Notes: generated by a model from the letters alone, not told the origin. A stretch of DNA of 25,699 nucleotides from Thermoplasmata archaeon (GCA_021811525.1 JAJZOK010000127.1:1-25699); one strand, 5' to 3'. Positions 15,843 to 23,926 are shown, numbered from the stretch's first letter. Program-made: numbers and translations.

Positions 15843-16520
15843 ATGGAATCAGTTGTAATTTCCCTCGGCGGTTCAATTATATCAACAAATGGCCTGAACC
15901 TGAAATTCATGGAGGAGTTCGTTCAGACAATAAGGAAACTTGAGAAGCGCTGCAGGTTCGGCATTGTGGTGGGAGGGGGAAGCCTGGCCAGGACTTACAT
16001 TTCAGCTTTGAGGGAATATCATGTCAACGACAATATTCTTGACGAAATCGGCATTAATGCCACCAGAATGAATGCCCTTGCCCTTTCATCATTTCTCCCC
16101 GATTCCAATTCGAAAATTCCGTCAACGGTCAACGATGCCGCGGAATTTCTTAGGATTTACCCCTTTGTTGTCATGGGAGGAACTGAACCCGGGCATACAA
16201 CCGATACCGTAGCAACACTGCTTGCTGAAAGAATCGGGGCAAAGATCCTCATCAATGCCACTTCAGTTGACGGCGTATACACTGATGACCCTAAGAAGTC
16301 CCCAAATGCCAGAAAGCTTCCTTCCCTTAGCTATGATGAGGCGATTTCACTTGCTCTAGAGAAATCCATAGGGGCTGGCCCAAATGTTTTCATGGACCTG
16401 ACGGCCCTGAATATTGCAAAAAGGGCGAAAATAAAATTATATGTGACGGATGGGAAAGAACTGGCTGAATATGAAAATATAATTCTTCGCGGGAAAACCA
16501 GTGGCACCCTGATTTCCTAG
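15843..16520 (+). CDS. pyrH: uridylate kinase, archaeal type
   Basis: A 225-residue amino acid kinase-fold protein. SLGGSII (7-13) and VVGGGSLAR (42-50) are the phosphate loops. GINATRMNA (70-78), [34 protein letters not shown] and [16 protein letters not shown] are characteristic of archaeal UMP kinase. It phosphorylates UMP to UDP with ATP. An isopentenyl phosphate kinase has the same fold, but the [10 protein letters not shown] and TRMNA motifs favour UMP. The upstream frame start (15813) would overlap the shared TATA, so ATG 15843 is chosen. Its TAG stop forms a CTAG palindrome (16517-16520) with the stop of the convergent radical-SAM-like gene. Confidence 0.95.
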   Translation: MESVVISLGGSIISTNGLNLKFMEEFVQTIRKLEKRCRFGIVVGGGSLARTYISALREYHVNDNILDEIGINATRMNALALSSFLPDSNSKIPSTVNDAAEFLRIYPFVVMGGTEPGHTTDTVATLLAERIGAKILINATSVDGVYTDDPKKSPNARKLPSLSYDEAISLALEKSIGAGPNVFMDLTALNIAKRAKIKLYVTDGKELAEYENIILRGKTSGTLIS

Positions 16521-17674
16521 AAGACCGCTTCCCTCAGATCGTATTTTACGATTGGGATTTGCAGTTCCCGCCCGTTCATATCCAGGAAACTTTCCTTTAT
16601 GGATTTTGCAAGCTTGTCCATTTGCTGTAGCTTTTCTGCAGGGGAAAGCTTCCCTAGCTTCTCCTTTTCCATAATCTCCATGTAATGGGCATCATCTTCT
16701 TCAACAACTGGAGATAGGAAGATCATGTCGCCGCTTTCAAGGTACATCTGGGAAATTATGTTTGCAGATCCCTCCACATGGTCATTGTCAAATTTTTTCC
16801 CGCCCAGGCCAGCAAGCACCACTATGGACACGGATATGCCATGGTCCTTGATGTTGTTGACAATATTCAGGGTCTCCGTTACATTAATTTTTTCGTTGAA
16901 AAGCTTAATGACCTTGTAACTGCCTGATTGTAAGAAAACGAATATCCGGTCCAGTCCGTGGCCCTTCAGGTCCTGGTAACTTATCATGTTCTTTCTTTTC
17001 GGGGTTGTGAAAATGTCAAAGGCAGCAAAAACCGGCAAGCCAAATTCACTCTTGAGCCTGTCAAGTGTTTTGAGAAGTACTTTCTGGTCAAAATCCAGTG
17101 CCCCTGGATCACCAAGAAACAGACCTTTCTTTGCCTTAATGCCTTCGCCGAGGTTCTCTTTGATGCTGTTAACATGAGCAGAAAATTCTTCTTCGGACTT
17201 TTCCTGTATTGTTCTGCCAGCGTATGCGGATGAAATGGTACACCTGTTCCAGTTAGTGCCTGAACTCAGCTCAAGATAGATTGCAGAAGACTGGTCTGGT
17301 GGCATAATAGGTTTGACTGTGTACAAGGAGATCATTTTCTGGGCATCAGATTCAAGCCAGGGGGCGTCCCTTGATGATACCTTGGCAAGAATCATCTTCT
17401 CTTCTTCAGTAAGAGTATCAGTGGGGAAATTTCTGGCAAGTTCGTAACATCTACCGTAAATGGCATCTGTTTCTGTTCTTTCCACCGGGACAACCGTTCT
17501 AACTTCGTTTTCCCAGCCAAGCCTGAAAAGCGTGTTGTCGGTTGATCGCCTGTGCATGAGCCCGTTCTTTGTGTAAAACAGAATTCTACCCTCAAAATCG
17601 AAATTTGCAACTTCTTCGTTTCCGCTTGCTATTGTGAGTATGCCGTTGTTAATCCTGAACAGGTTTCGATTCAT
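16517..17674 (-). CDS. degenerate radical SAM-like protein lacking the 4Fe-4S cysteines
   Basis: A 385-residue protein from ATG 17674 (an alternative GTG is 9 bp upstream). Residues 130-200 resemble a group of radical SAM proteins with a C-N-W-N-K-C-T-F-C type cluster motif and a following YRGR, RSxEE, LFLGD pattern. Here the motif reads T-N-W-N-R-C-T-I-S: only the middle cysteine remains (Cys145 in this numbering) and both flanking ones are Thr and Ser. [20 protein letters not shown] and [12 protein letters not shown] are preserved, as is the barrel downstream ([34 protein letters not shown]). It has a 130-residue unrecognised N-terminal domain. The frame is intact, so it is probably functional without the cluster. 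Role unknown. Confidence 0.8.
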   Translation of the reverse strand: MNRNLFRINNGILTIASGNEEVANFDFEGRILFYTKNGLMHRRSTDNTLFRLGWENEVRTVVPVERTETDAIYGRCYELARNFPTDTLTEEEKMILAKVSSRDAPWLESDAQKMISLYTVKPIMPPDQSSAIYLELSSGTNWNRCTISSAYAGRTIQEKSEEEFSAHVNSIKENLGEGIKAKKGLFLGDPGALDFDQKVLLKTLDRLKSEFGLPVFAAFDIFTTPKRKNMISYQDLKGHGLDRIFVFLQSGSYKVIKLFNEKINVTETLNIVNNIKDHGISVSIVVLAGLGGKKFDNDHVEGSANIISQMYLESGDMIFLSPVVEEDDAHYMEIMEKEKLGKLSPAEKLQQMDKLAKSIKESFLDMNGRELQIPIVKYDLREAVF

Positions 17675-17752
17675 TCCAGACACTATGGAGTGACCACTTA
17701 TTATCTTTGTCCAGCCATATGGAGGCTCATTAGAAAGATGACGTTTGGATTT

Positions 17753-17793
17753 AAAAAAATAGGAAAATTTGTCGGGACTAGCTGATTAGTCCC
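17753..17793 (-). terminator. hairpin terminator of the ABC exporter operon
   Basis: On the minus strand GGGACTA and TAGTCCC (17774-17780 with 17787-17793) form a 7-bp stem over a 6-nt loop that includes part of the permease stop codon (17786-17788). T-rich DNA follows, with T7 (A7 at 17753-17759 on the plus strand). This is the strongest hairpin-plus-T structure in the window. Confidence 0.6.
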
Positions 17794-18607
17794 TTATTTC
17801 CTTTTCAGCTACAAAATAAGTCAGAAGCACAAGGCCAGCGGCAAGGATTGCAAGCGAACCCATCCACCATTCCACGTTGGAAGCCTGTGAAGCGGTCACT
17901 GTGCCGTTTATTATAACAGTCCTTATAGATTCTGCAGCCCAGGATACCGGGTTGTATTTGGCTGCGTCTGCAAGCCATGTCGCCATGATGTCAGGCGGGA
18001 ACATTGCATAGCTCATGAAGAGCAAGGGCAAGTTCACCAGATTCACGATGCCGAAGATTGTATTCATATCCTTGAGCCTTACTGCAATGACGCTGAATAC
18101 TGACGAAAAAATTAGGGCAACAAGTACCACAGTTGTTACCAGCACAAATACAGCTTCAAGGGAGAAACCGTGATTCAGCACTAGCCCATTGGGAATGATG
18201 AATGCAGCAGCTATGAGGATTACTACTTGCACGAGGATCCTGACCATTGCAGAAAGGATTTTTGAGAATACAATGGAACTCCTCTTTATGGGGGATGTGA
18301 GAAATCTGCCCATTGGGCCCATTCTCCTGTCAAAGATTATGTTGACGCCCGAGAACATGGCTGTGAACAGGCTTGTTATCACAAGTATTCCTCCAAGTAT
18401 GAAAGTAATGTAGTTAGATGCACCCCCGAATATTACGGATGGTGACACGCCGGGTGGCAATCCTGCCCCCAGGAATTTGGAAATGTCAATGGCACTTCCA
18501 AACAGTGCCAGCCAGAAGAAGGGTTGTATCAGGCCGGTAAGCAGGAATACAGGGTTCCTGACCCATTTTTTCAGTTCCCTGACAGTAAGTGGCCCAAGTC
18601 CGCTCAT
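17786..18607 (-). CDS. ABC-2 type exporter permease
   Basis: A 273-residue membrane protein of the ABC-2 family. It has six likely hydrophobic segments: about 21-42, 65-88, 115-138, 150-177, 185-203 and 247-267. An amphipathic N-terminal stretch (TVRELKKWVRNP) precedes TM1, as is usual for DrrB-type permeases. YNPVSWAAESIRTVI (218-232) is the conserved extracellular motif before the last helix. It pairs with the ATPase gene upstream, whose TGA overlaps this ATG (ATGA), indicating translational coupling. Substrate unknown: DrrB-like exporters move drugs, lipids or other hydrophobic compounds. A hairpin terminator overlaps its end. Confidence 0.92.
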   Translation of the reverse strand: MSGLGPLTVRELKKWVRNPVFLLTGLIQPFFWLALFGSAIDISKFLGAGLPPGVSPSVIFGGASNYITFILGGILVITSLFTAMFSGVNIIFDRRMGPMGRFLTSPIKRSSIVFSKILSAMVRILVQVVILIAAAFIIPNGLVLNHGFSLEAVFVLVTTVVLVALIFSSVFSVIAVRLKDMNTIFGIVNLVNLPLLFMSYAMFPPDIMATWLADAAKYNPVSWAAESIRTVIINGTVTASQASNVEWWMGSLAILAAGLVLLTYFVAEKEIRD

Positions 18608-19596
18608 CTTCTCATCCTCCTCATGTTCATCATCATCTTCCTTACGTCTCCTGCGTCCTCCTGCCTTATGTCCCTCCCTGTATACTGAAGGAACACTTCG
18701 TCAAGCGATGGTTTCTGGACGGTCATCCTCATAATAGTCAGTTTCTTGTCTGAAACGTACTTAATCAGGGTAGGGAGCACCTCATCAGAATTCCGGACGG
18801 TAACCCGGACAATATTGGGGCCGAAATCTCTTGCTTCAGTAGCCTCTGGGAATTGCTTCATCACTTCAGCGTCTTCCGGGCTCTTGAAAGTCATCTGTAC
18901 GATATCCCCCTTCAAGCTTGATTTCAGCTCCTCCGGTGTTCCGGTAATGAGAATTTTTCCATGGTCGATGATAGAAATCCTGTTGGCAAGGGCATCCACT
19001 TCTTCCAGATAGTGGCTGGTAAGTATGATTGTAACATTGAGTTTTTTCTGGATGTCCCTTACGTATTCCCACATCTGGGTCCTTGTCTGGACGTCCAGCC
19101 CCAGTGTTGGTTCATCGAGGAAAAGTATCTTTGGGTCGTGTACAAGGCCAATGATAAGTTCCAGACGTTTCCTCATGCCTCCTGAGTACTGCTTGACATA
19201 CCGTCCAGCAGCCTCTTCAAGATCCACAAGCTTCAGCAGCTTTGCAATTCTTTCGTTTGCAAGATTCTTGGGAACGTCATAGAATCTTGCCACCATCATC
19301 AGGTTCTCGTATCCAGTGAGGTCCTCATCTGTGGTCAGGTCCTGTGGCACGACCCCAATGGACTTCCTTACCTCCATCGAATGCTTTCTAATGTCAAAAC
19401 CGTTGACTATAGCAGTTCCGGCCGTAGGTGTTATTCTTGTTGTAAGGAGGTTTATTGTGGTACTCTTTCCAGCACCGTTTGGGCCAAGCAGGCCGTATAC
19501 CTCCCCTTCATCTATTTCTATATTGAGGCTGTCAAGTGCCTTGATCTTGCCAGCATATGTCTTGGAAAGATTTTCAGTTTTGATTATTTCTCCCAT
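18604..19596 (-). CDS. ABC exporter ATP-binding protein (DrrA type)
   Basis: A 330-residue protein with a complete nucleotide-binding domain: Walker A GPNGAGKST (K44), Q-loop VVPQDLTTDEDLTG, signature YSGGMRKR (137-144), Walker B ILFLDEPTLGLD (D161/E162) and the switch histidine in LTSHYLEE. The C-terminal 100 residues resemble the DrrA regulatory domain and end in a Met/Arg-rich tail. ATG 19596 is preferred over GTG 19608 because AAGGAG lies 11 bp before it, while it abuts the GTG. It is the second gene of padR-ATPase-permease, 8 bp after padR's stop. Confidence 0.94.
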   Translation of the reverse strand: MGEIIKTENLSKTYAGKIKALDSLNIEIDEGEVYGLLGPNGAGKSTTINLLTTRITPTAGTAIVNGFDIRKHSMEVRKSIGVVPQDLTTDEDLTGYENLMMVARFYDVPKNLANERIAKLLKLVDLEEAAGRYVKQYSGGMRKRLELIIGLVHDPKILFLDEPTLGLDVQTRTQMWEYVRDIQKKLNVTIILTSHYLEEVDALANRISIIDHGKILITGTPEELKSSLKGDIVQMTFKSPEDAEVMKQFPEATEARDFGPNIVRVTVRNSDEVLPTLIKYVSDKKLTIMRMTVQKPSLDEVFLQYTGRDIRQEDAGDVRKMMMNMRRMRR

Positions 19597-19604
19597 TCCA
19601 CTAT

Positions 19605-20096
19605 TCACTCCTTATTCAGTTTGGACAATCTGCCTGAAATATCCTGAATTCTTTTCTGAAATTCCTTCAGGCTCCCCTGCTCGTCCTCCAGGTAGGAAAC
19701 ATAACCTTCCATTTCAGTTATGATTTTTTCAATATCCCATCCCTCTGCATTTACCTTTCTGGACTGGCCGGGTTTCAGGCCAATCTCATCCGCGCCTTCC
19801 GCTGTAAGGGAAAATCTGAGGTCCTCTTCCTTCTTTATGAGGCCGTCTTTTAGAAGGGTGTTAAGCAGAGGATATATTGTCCCAGGGCTGGGCCTCCACC
19901 ACCCCATGGTTTGCCTTTGGACAGTTTCTATAATTTCAGACCCTCTTAGGTTTTTCTGGCTCAGCAGCCAAAGGACGTAATACCTCATTCCTCCGTGCCT
20001 CCTGAAATTCCGGGCGAAGTTGAAATTTCCGGGATCAATATTTCTGAAAAATTCCTTGTTTGGGCCAGTATCCTTTTCGTCATCATGTCTAAACAT
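19605..20096 (-). CDS. PadR family transcriptional regulator
   Basis: A 163-residue regulator. After a charged N-terminal arm, YYVLWLLSQKNLRGSEIIETVQ and WRPSPGTIYPLLNTLLKDGLIKK (about 38-90) give the PadR winged helix, with the diagnostic GTIYPLL in the recognition helix. RFSLTAEGADEI is the wing, and the C-terminal region (about 115-160) is a long helix for dimerisation, including YLEDEQGSLKEFQKRIQD. PadR proteins usually repress neighbouring exporters and respond to a bound drug. Here it heads the operon with its ABC exporter. A double CGATATCG site overlaps its start codon and expected transcription start, so it probably represses itself and the exporter. Confidence 0.93.
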   Translation of the reverse strand: MFRHDDEKDTGPNKEFFRNIDPGNFNFARNFRRHGGMRYYVLWLLSQKNLRGSEIIETVQRQTMGWWRPSPGTIYPLLNTLLKDGLIKKEEDLRFSLTAEGADEIGLKPGQSRKVNAEGWDIEKIITEMEGYVSYLEDEQGSLKEFQKRIQDISGRLSKLNKE

Positions 20097-20116
20097 TCGA
20101 TATCGATTCGATATCG
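20095..20116. promoter_or_regulatory. putative PadR operator
   Basis: ATTCGATATCG occurs twice in perfect tandem (20095-20105 and 20106-20116). Each copy contains the palindrome CGATATCG, and the two together form a near-perfect dyad (CGATATCG-ATT-CGATATCG). It sits between the TATA element (about 20118-20129) and the padR ATG (20096), over the expected transcription start, which is the expected place for autorepression. Confidence 0.7.
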
Positions 20117-20117
20117 G

Positions 20118-20129
20118 AAATTTATATTT
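20118..20129 (-). promoter_or_regulatory. TATA element of the padR operon
   Basis: On the minus strand AAATATAAATTT is centred about 27 bp before the padR ATG, in an AT-rich stretch that continues to about 20160. Confidence 0.5.
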
Positions 20130-20209
20130 AAAGTATTTATTGTATTAAAATTTAAAATTGAAAATGAGAAGTCCAGATTAAAAATGAAAAATGGAATAAA
20201 AAACAGAAA

Positions 20210-21703
20210 TTAAAGGGAGAAATCCCCAATTAGCTCCAGTTTCTTGTTGTATTTCTTCCTGACCACAAGCGTTGCCACAACTGTGATTAGGATCCAGACC
20301 ATTGCACCATATATTCCATAGACATATGGCACGCTGAGATTATAATCAACAGCTATGAATATTGCAAAAATTAGAAGAATTGTGGAAATACTCGGTACTA
20401 TCAGGTGCCTGATGTAGTTGATCTTCTTTCCCTCTTTCCTTTTGTAAATGTAGAGCGAAGTGTTCGTAAATATGTGAATCAGATAAGATACAGGGCTTTC
20501 AAGGATCAGGAGGAACAGTGCAGCATAGGACAAGGCAGTAACGGGCTGTCCAGGATATAATCCCTGGAATACCAGGCCAGTGATTATGACGATTATGGCT
20601 GAAAGTATGGCAACCACAAGCACTGCATTTGTAGGAACACCGGTTTTGTGGTGAGTTTTGGAAATCCTGTCATCGATGACCTTTTCCCTTGACATTGAGA
20701 AAAGGACCCTGGTCGCGTTTGTTCCCAATGAAACCGTAGCCGTAAAGTACGAGTTTGCCACAATAATGATCATAATTCCAAGCAGAAGAGGGCTGAAAGA
20801 ACCAAAGCTGTCCCCGTAGATATTCAGGACCGGGTAATAAACCGAAACGCCGAAAGTTGACATCTGGGTCTGCCCCCAGGCAATTACCTGCGCGTATGAT
20901 GAAAGAATGATAGTGACGCCAAGCACTATGATTGTGGTTATGATGGCAAGAGGAACATTCCTTTTGGGATTCTTGGTCTCTTCTGCAACAGGCAATGCCC
21001 CGCCAATTCCCACAAATGTACCAATAGCGTAAACCATCATTGAAGCCAGGATCAGCGGATTATTTCCCACAGGGCTTGCAGTGAATGGTGCGATGGACAG
21101 GGAGTTATGATAAACCCCAAGCAACACAACTGAAGTGACTATGAAGAAGGTAATTTCAATGATGATTGTGTAGAACACATATCTCAAGGATGGTTTTATT
21201 CCACTATAGATAAGCCCGCACACAAACCCGATGAAGACCAGTACAATTGGAATCCAGAGGATTGACGCATCTGGCACATTTATTCCAACAGATGGAAGCA
21301 CACCATAGATGAACCCTATGAATCCTAGTATTCCAAAGCCTGTAAAGCTAAGTACCTGGTAAGACACATAGGAAATAGCGGTCAGAAATCCAGCCGAGCT
21401 CCCCAATCCTCTTGACACAAAGGTATAGTACCCGCCTGAACTCGAAATCTCCCTAGCAAACTCATACATTGAAAAGCTCATTAAGCCATAGACAACCAGA
21501 GACAGCAGCAGAACCAGTGGAATGGAAAATGCACCGTTTGGATAGGTGTTTCCAAAGGTAAAGAACATTAGTGCCGCGGTGGTTGTTACATACAAGACAA
21601 TGGTTCCAGCCGGAGCATTTAATGCAACAGCCTGTGAAACTGCATGTCTGAGGCCAAGTTGATCCTTTTTAAGATGTTTTAACCCGGTTTCAGTTTCCTG
21701 CAC
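20210..21703 (-). CDS. APC family amino acid permease
   Basis: A 497-residue integral membrane protein of the amino acid-polyamine-organocation superfamily. It has about 12 hydrophobic segments. The first, after LGLRHAVSQAVALNAPAGTIVLYV, has the APC helix-1 region with its unwound Gly-containing loop. SSGGYYTFVSRGLGSSAGFLTAI is the typical TM3 region, and GIGGALPVAEETKNPKRNVPLAI is the helix-6/loop signature. It imports amino acids or similar compounds by proton or ion symport; the substrate is not identifiable. The start is GTG at 21703: TATA-like AAATATAGG (about 21724-21732) is about 25 bp upstream, predicting a leaderless GTG start, and no in-frame ATG is nearby. It appears monocistronic. 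Confidence 0.9.
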   Translation of the reverse strand: MQETETGLKHLKKDQLGLRHAVSQAVALNAPAGTIVLYVTTTAALMFFTFGNTYPNGAFSIPLVLLLSLVVYGLMSFSMYEFAREISSSGGYYTFVSRGLGSSAGFLTAISYVSYQVLSFTGFGILGFIGFIYGVLPSVGINVPDASILWIPIVLVFIGFVCGLIYSGIKPSLRYVFYTIIIEITFFIVTSVVLLGVYHNSLSIAPFTASPVGNNPLILASMMVYAIGTFVGIGGALPVAEETKNPKRNVPLAIITTIIVLGVTIILSSYAQVIAWGQTQMSTFGVSVYYPVLNIYGDSFGSFSPLLLGIMIIIVANSYFTATVSLGTNATRVLFSMSREKVIDDRISKTHHKTGVPTNAVLVVAILSAIIVIITGLVFQGLYPGQPVTALSYAALFLLILESPVSYLIHIFTNTSLYIYKRKEGKKINYIRHLIVPSISTILLIFAIFIAVDYNLSVPYVYGIYGAMVWILITVVATLVVRKKYNKKLELIGDFSL

Positions 21704-21819
21704 TTTTGGGTTGATGAACCTCCTATATTTGAAATTATGTTGACAATATGCAGACCCAATTTTCTATACAAGAAAATTATTTGAAATTGTGCGCCATATA
21801 TTGGATACACTTCTTACAT

Positions 21820-21837
21820 GAAAACATTAGTGTTTTC
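21820..21837. promoter_or_regulatory. 7-4-7 perfect inverted repeat upstream of moaA
   Basis: GAAAACA (21820-21826) and TGTTTTC (21831-21837) are exact reverse complements around TTAG. The dyad ends 49 bp before the moaA ATG (21887) and upstream of its TATA element (21859-21868), a typical place for an activator site. No T-tract follows. Confidence 0.45.
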
Positions 21838-21886
21838 AAACCCTGCACTAGAAAAAACTTAATTATTGTGTCTACATCTTAACACA

Positions 21887-22870
21887 ATGACACTGGTAAC
21901 TGACAATTTTGGCAGATCAGTACGAAGCATGAGGATTCAGGTAAATACCACATGCAATTTCAGCTGTTTTTTCTGCCATATGGAGGGCACCGGAGTCCAT
22001 TCTGAATCCATGACTGCTGATGAAATCGAGAAAATTGTCTCAGTGGCCAGCAAGTGGGGGGTGAACAAAATAAAATTCACTGGTGGCGAGCCTACCCTGA
22101 GGAGAGATATCCTTGACATTGTTAGAAGAACGAGGAAATACATTACCGGAGATATCTCCATGACCACCAATGGGATTATGTTACCCAAGATTGCAAAGGA
22201 TCTCCGGGAAGCAGGCCTGGACAGAATCAACATTTCACTTCATTCGATTGAGAGGGAAAAATTCGAGTTCATTACAGGTGTCGATGCCATTGAGCAGGTT
22301 ATTAAGGGCATTAGAGCGGCACACGAAGCTGGATTCAAGTCAATTAAAGTCAATTTCGTTGTACTAAAGGATCTCAATGTGGACCAGCTTCCTCTCATGA
22401 TGAAGCTTGCAGCGGATGAGAATGTAATGCTGCAGCTTATAGAATACGAAACAACCAGGGAAATGGAAAAATCCGAGGATTTCCTGAAATACCACGTTTC
22501 TCTGGACAGATTTGAAAAGGAGGTTGCATCAAGATCCTTCAAAGTGGAGTACAACGAGCTCCACAAAAGGCCAAGATACCACATGAACCTAGATGGAAGG
22601 GCGGCCGTTGTTGAATTCGTGAAGCCTATGAGAAATTCAGAGTTCTGCAACAACTGCACGCGAATAAGGCTGACTTCCACTGGGTTGCTAAAGCCATGCC
22701 TAATGAGGAATGACAACCTTACAAACATAATTTCAAGCGTCCGGAACGGAAAACCCGATCAGGTTCTTGACGAAATTTTTGTAAATGCCGCAAAAGCCAG
22801 GGAACCTTACTGGAAGAAGGAGGATGAGATTGAAGCTAACAGTGAAGTATTTTGGCTCAGTGAGGGATGA
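21887..22870 (+). CDS. moaA: GTP 3',8-cyclase MoaA
   Basis: A 327-residue radical SAM enzyme. The N-terminal cluster motif is CX3CX2C (Cys23, Cys27, Cys30 in CNFSCFFCHMEG). KFTGGEPTLRRDI is the SAM-binding GGE motif. A second cluster motif is in CNNCTRIRLTSTGLLKPCL near the C-terminus, which binds the [4Fe-4S] that holds GTP. With MoaC it makes cyclic pyranopterin monophosphate, the first step of molybdopterin synthesis; no moaC is in the window. The ATG at 21887 (MTLVTDNFGR) is chosen over an upstream TTG because TATA-like TTAATTATTG lies about 24 bp before it. It overlaps moaD. Confidence 0.95.
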   Translation: MTLVTDNFGRSVRSMRIQVNTTCNFSCFFCHMEGTGVHSESMTADEIEKIVSVASKWGVNKIKFTGGEPTLRRDILDIVRRTRKYITGDISMTTNGIMLPKIAKDLREAGLDRINISLHSIEREKFEFITGVDAIEQVIKGIRAAHEAGFKSIKVNFVVLKDLNVDQLPLMMKLAADENVMLQLIEYETTREMEKSEDFLKYHVSLDRFEKEVASRSFKVEYNELHKRPRYHMNLDGRAAVVEFVKPMRNSEFCNNCTRIRLTSTGLLKPCLMRNDNLTNIISSVRNGKPDQVLDEIFVNAAKAREPYWKKEDEIEANSEVFWLSEG

Positions 22871-23075
22871 TTCCGGCACAGAAAAGGAATACCTTACACT
22901 TGACGAAGGCACCACCATATCCCAGGCAATGGCTCTTCTGAAAGAGAAACACCTTGGCCTTAAGTCAAGAAAGGGTCAGATCCTGTTTGCTCTGAACCAG
23001 AATTATTCCGCTTTGGAAGCAGTCCTTAAGGACGGGGACGAACTTGCACTGTTCCCGGTAGTCAGCGGCGGATAA
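22824..23075 (+). CDS. moaD: molybdopterin synthase small subunit MoaD
   Basis: An 83-residue ubiquitin-like protein: KLTVKYFGSVRDDSG starts the beta-grasp fold and LALFPVVSGG ends it with the Gly-Gly tail that becomes a thiocarboxylate. It donates sulfur to cPMP in molybdopterin synthase together with MoaE (not in the window). Its start overlaps the moaA end by 47 bp, so it is translationally coupled. GGAGG immediately abuts the ATG at 22824, whereas a TTG at 22830 has the normal 6-nt spacing, so translation may begin there and lose two residues. The stop is 5 bp from the convergent fdhD stop. Confidence 0.92.
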   Translation: MRLKLTVKYFGSVRDDSGTEKEYLTLDEGTTISQAMALLKEKHLGLKSRKGQILFALNQNYSALEAVLKDGDELALFPVVSGG

Positions 23076-23080
23076 ACTGC

Positions 23081-23923
23081 CTAAAACCTAATTCTGGAAG
23101 GGTGGGCATAGATGTTGAATCTCTCCCCGCGCACAAAACATACTAAGGTCATGTTCATGGATACAGCAGTGTCAATAGCCAGAGTTGATGGTGCAGAAAC
23201 GCAGCTAACAACCGGGATGCCTGCCATAGCTGCTTTCTGAAGGATTTCAAAACCTCCCCTCCCGCTTACCTGCAGCACCAGGTCGTCTGAATAAAGCAGA
23301 TTGTTCATCACCATGTATCCGATGACTTTGTCAACTGCGTTGTGCCTGCCTATGTCCTCTGCTACAACCTTAAGATTCCCTTGCAGGTCGAATAGCCCAG
23401 CAGCATGTATCCCACCAGTCTCACCAAATATCTTCTGGTCTTTCCTCATCAACTCCGGCAGTTTCAGTAGCGTGCTGGCGTCAATGGTCTTGGTTGACCT
23501 GATGAGCCTGCCTGTTTTAACAAAAATGTCATTGATGCTGCTCTTGCCGCAGACGCCACAACTTGAGTTGACCACAAAATTTCTGCCATATTCTGATGGG
23601 GCAAATTGGACTTCATCAGCAACCTCCACGACAACGATGTTATCAATCGCTGTTCCTTCAGAATCCACGTTCGAAATGGACAGAACCTGGTTGTGTCCCT
23701 TCAATATACCCTCTGAGTAGAGAAATCCCACTGCAAGGTAGTTGTCCAGCATAGGCGTCCTCATTATGACAGAAACTGTTTTTTCGGCACCATTGCGGTA
23801 TCTAATCCGAACTTCCAGGGGTTCTTCTACTGTTATCCTGTCCTTAAAATTCTCTGGACCTGTAGTCTTATTGTATTTTACTGTTTCAAAAAAATGGAAA
23901 GATTTTGGTTTGGAATCCTGCAA
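23081..23923 (-). CDS. fdhD: formate dehydrogenase accessory sulfurtransferase FdhD
   Basis: A 280-residue protein. TPMLDNYLAVGFLYSEGI (56-73) and the loop CGVCG with Cys122 and Cys125 are FdhD hallmarks. The later segments IHAAGLF, AEDIGRHNAVDKVIGYM and VSGRGGFEILQKAAMAGIPVV are strongly conserved in the family. FdhD passes sulfur from a cysteine desulfurase to the molybdenum cofactor of formate dehydrogenase, making the sulfido ligand needed for activity. It is the third gene of fdhA-DUF1641-fdhD on this strand, starting 3 bp after the DUF1641 stop. Moco synthesis genes lie just across on the other strand. Confidence 0.96.
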   Translation of the reverse strand: MQDSKPKSFHFFETVKYNKTTGPENFKDRITVEEPLEVRIRYRNGAEKTVSVIMRTPMLDNYLAVGFLYSEGILKGHNQVLSISNVDSEGTAIDNIVVVEVADEVQFAPSEYGRNFVVNSSCGVCGKSSINDIFVKTGRLIRSTKTIDASTLLKLPELMRKDQKIFGETGGIHAAGLFDLQGNLKVVAEDIGRHNAVDKVIGYMVMNNLLYSDDLVLQVSGRGGFEILQKAAMAGIPVVSCVSAPSTLAIDTAVSMNMTLVCFVRGERFNIYAHPSRIRF

Positions 23924-23926
23924 ATT

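Noticed and set aside
15843..16520. Isopentenyl phosphate kinase
   Set aside because: The attractive link to the mevalonate operon is not supported: the [15 protein letters not shown] and GHTTDTVA motifs are those of archaeal UMP kinase.
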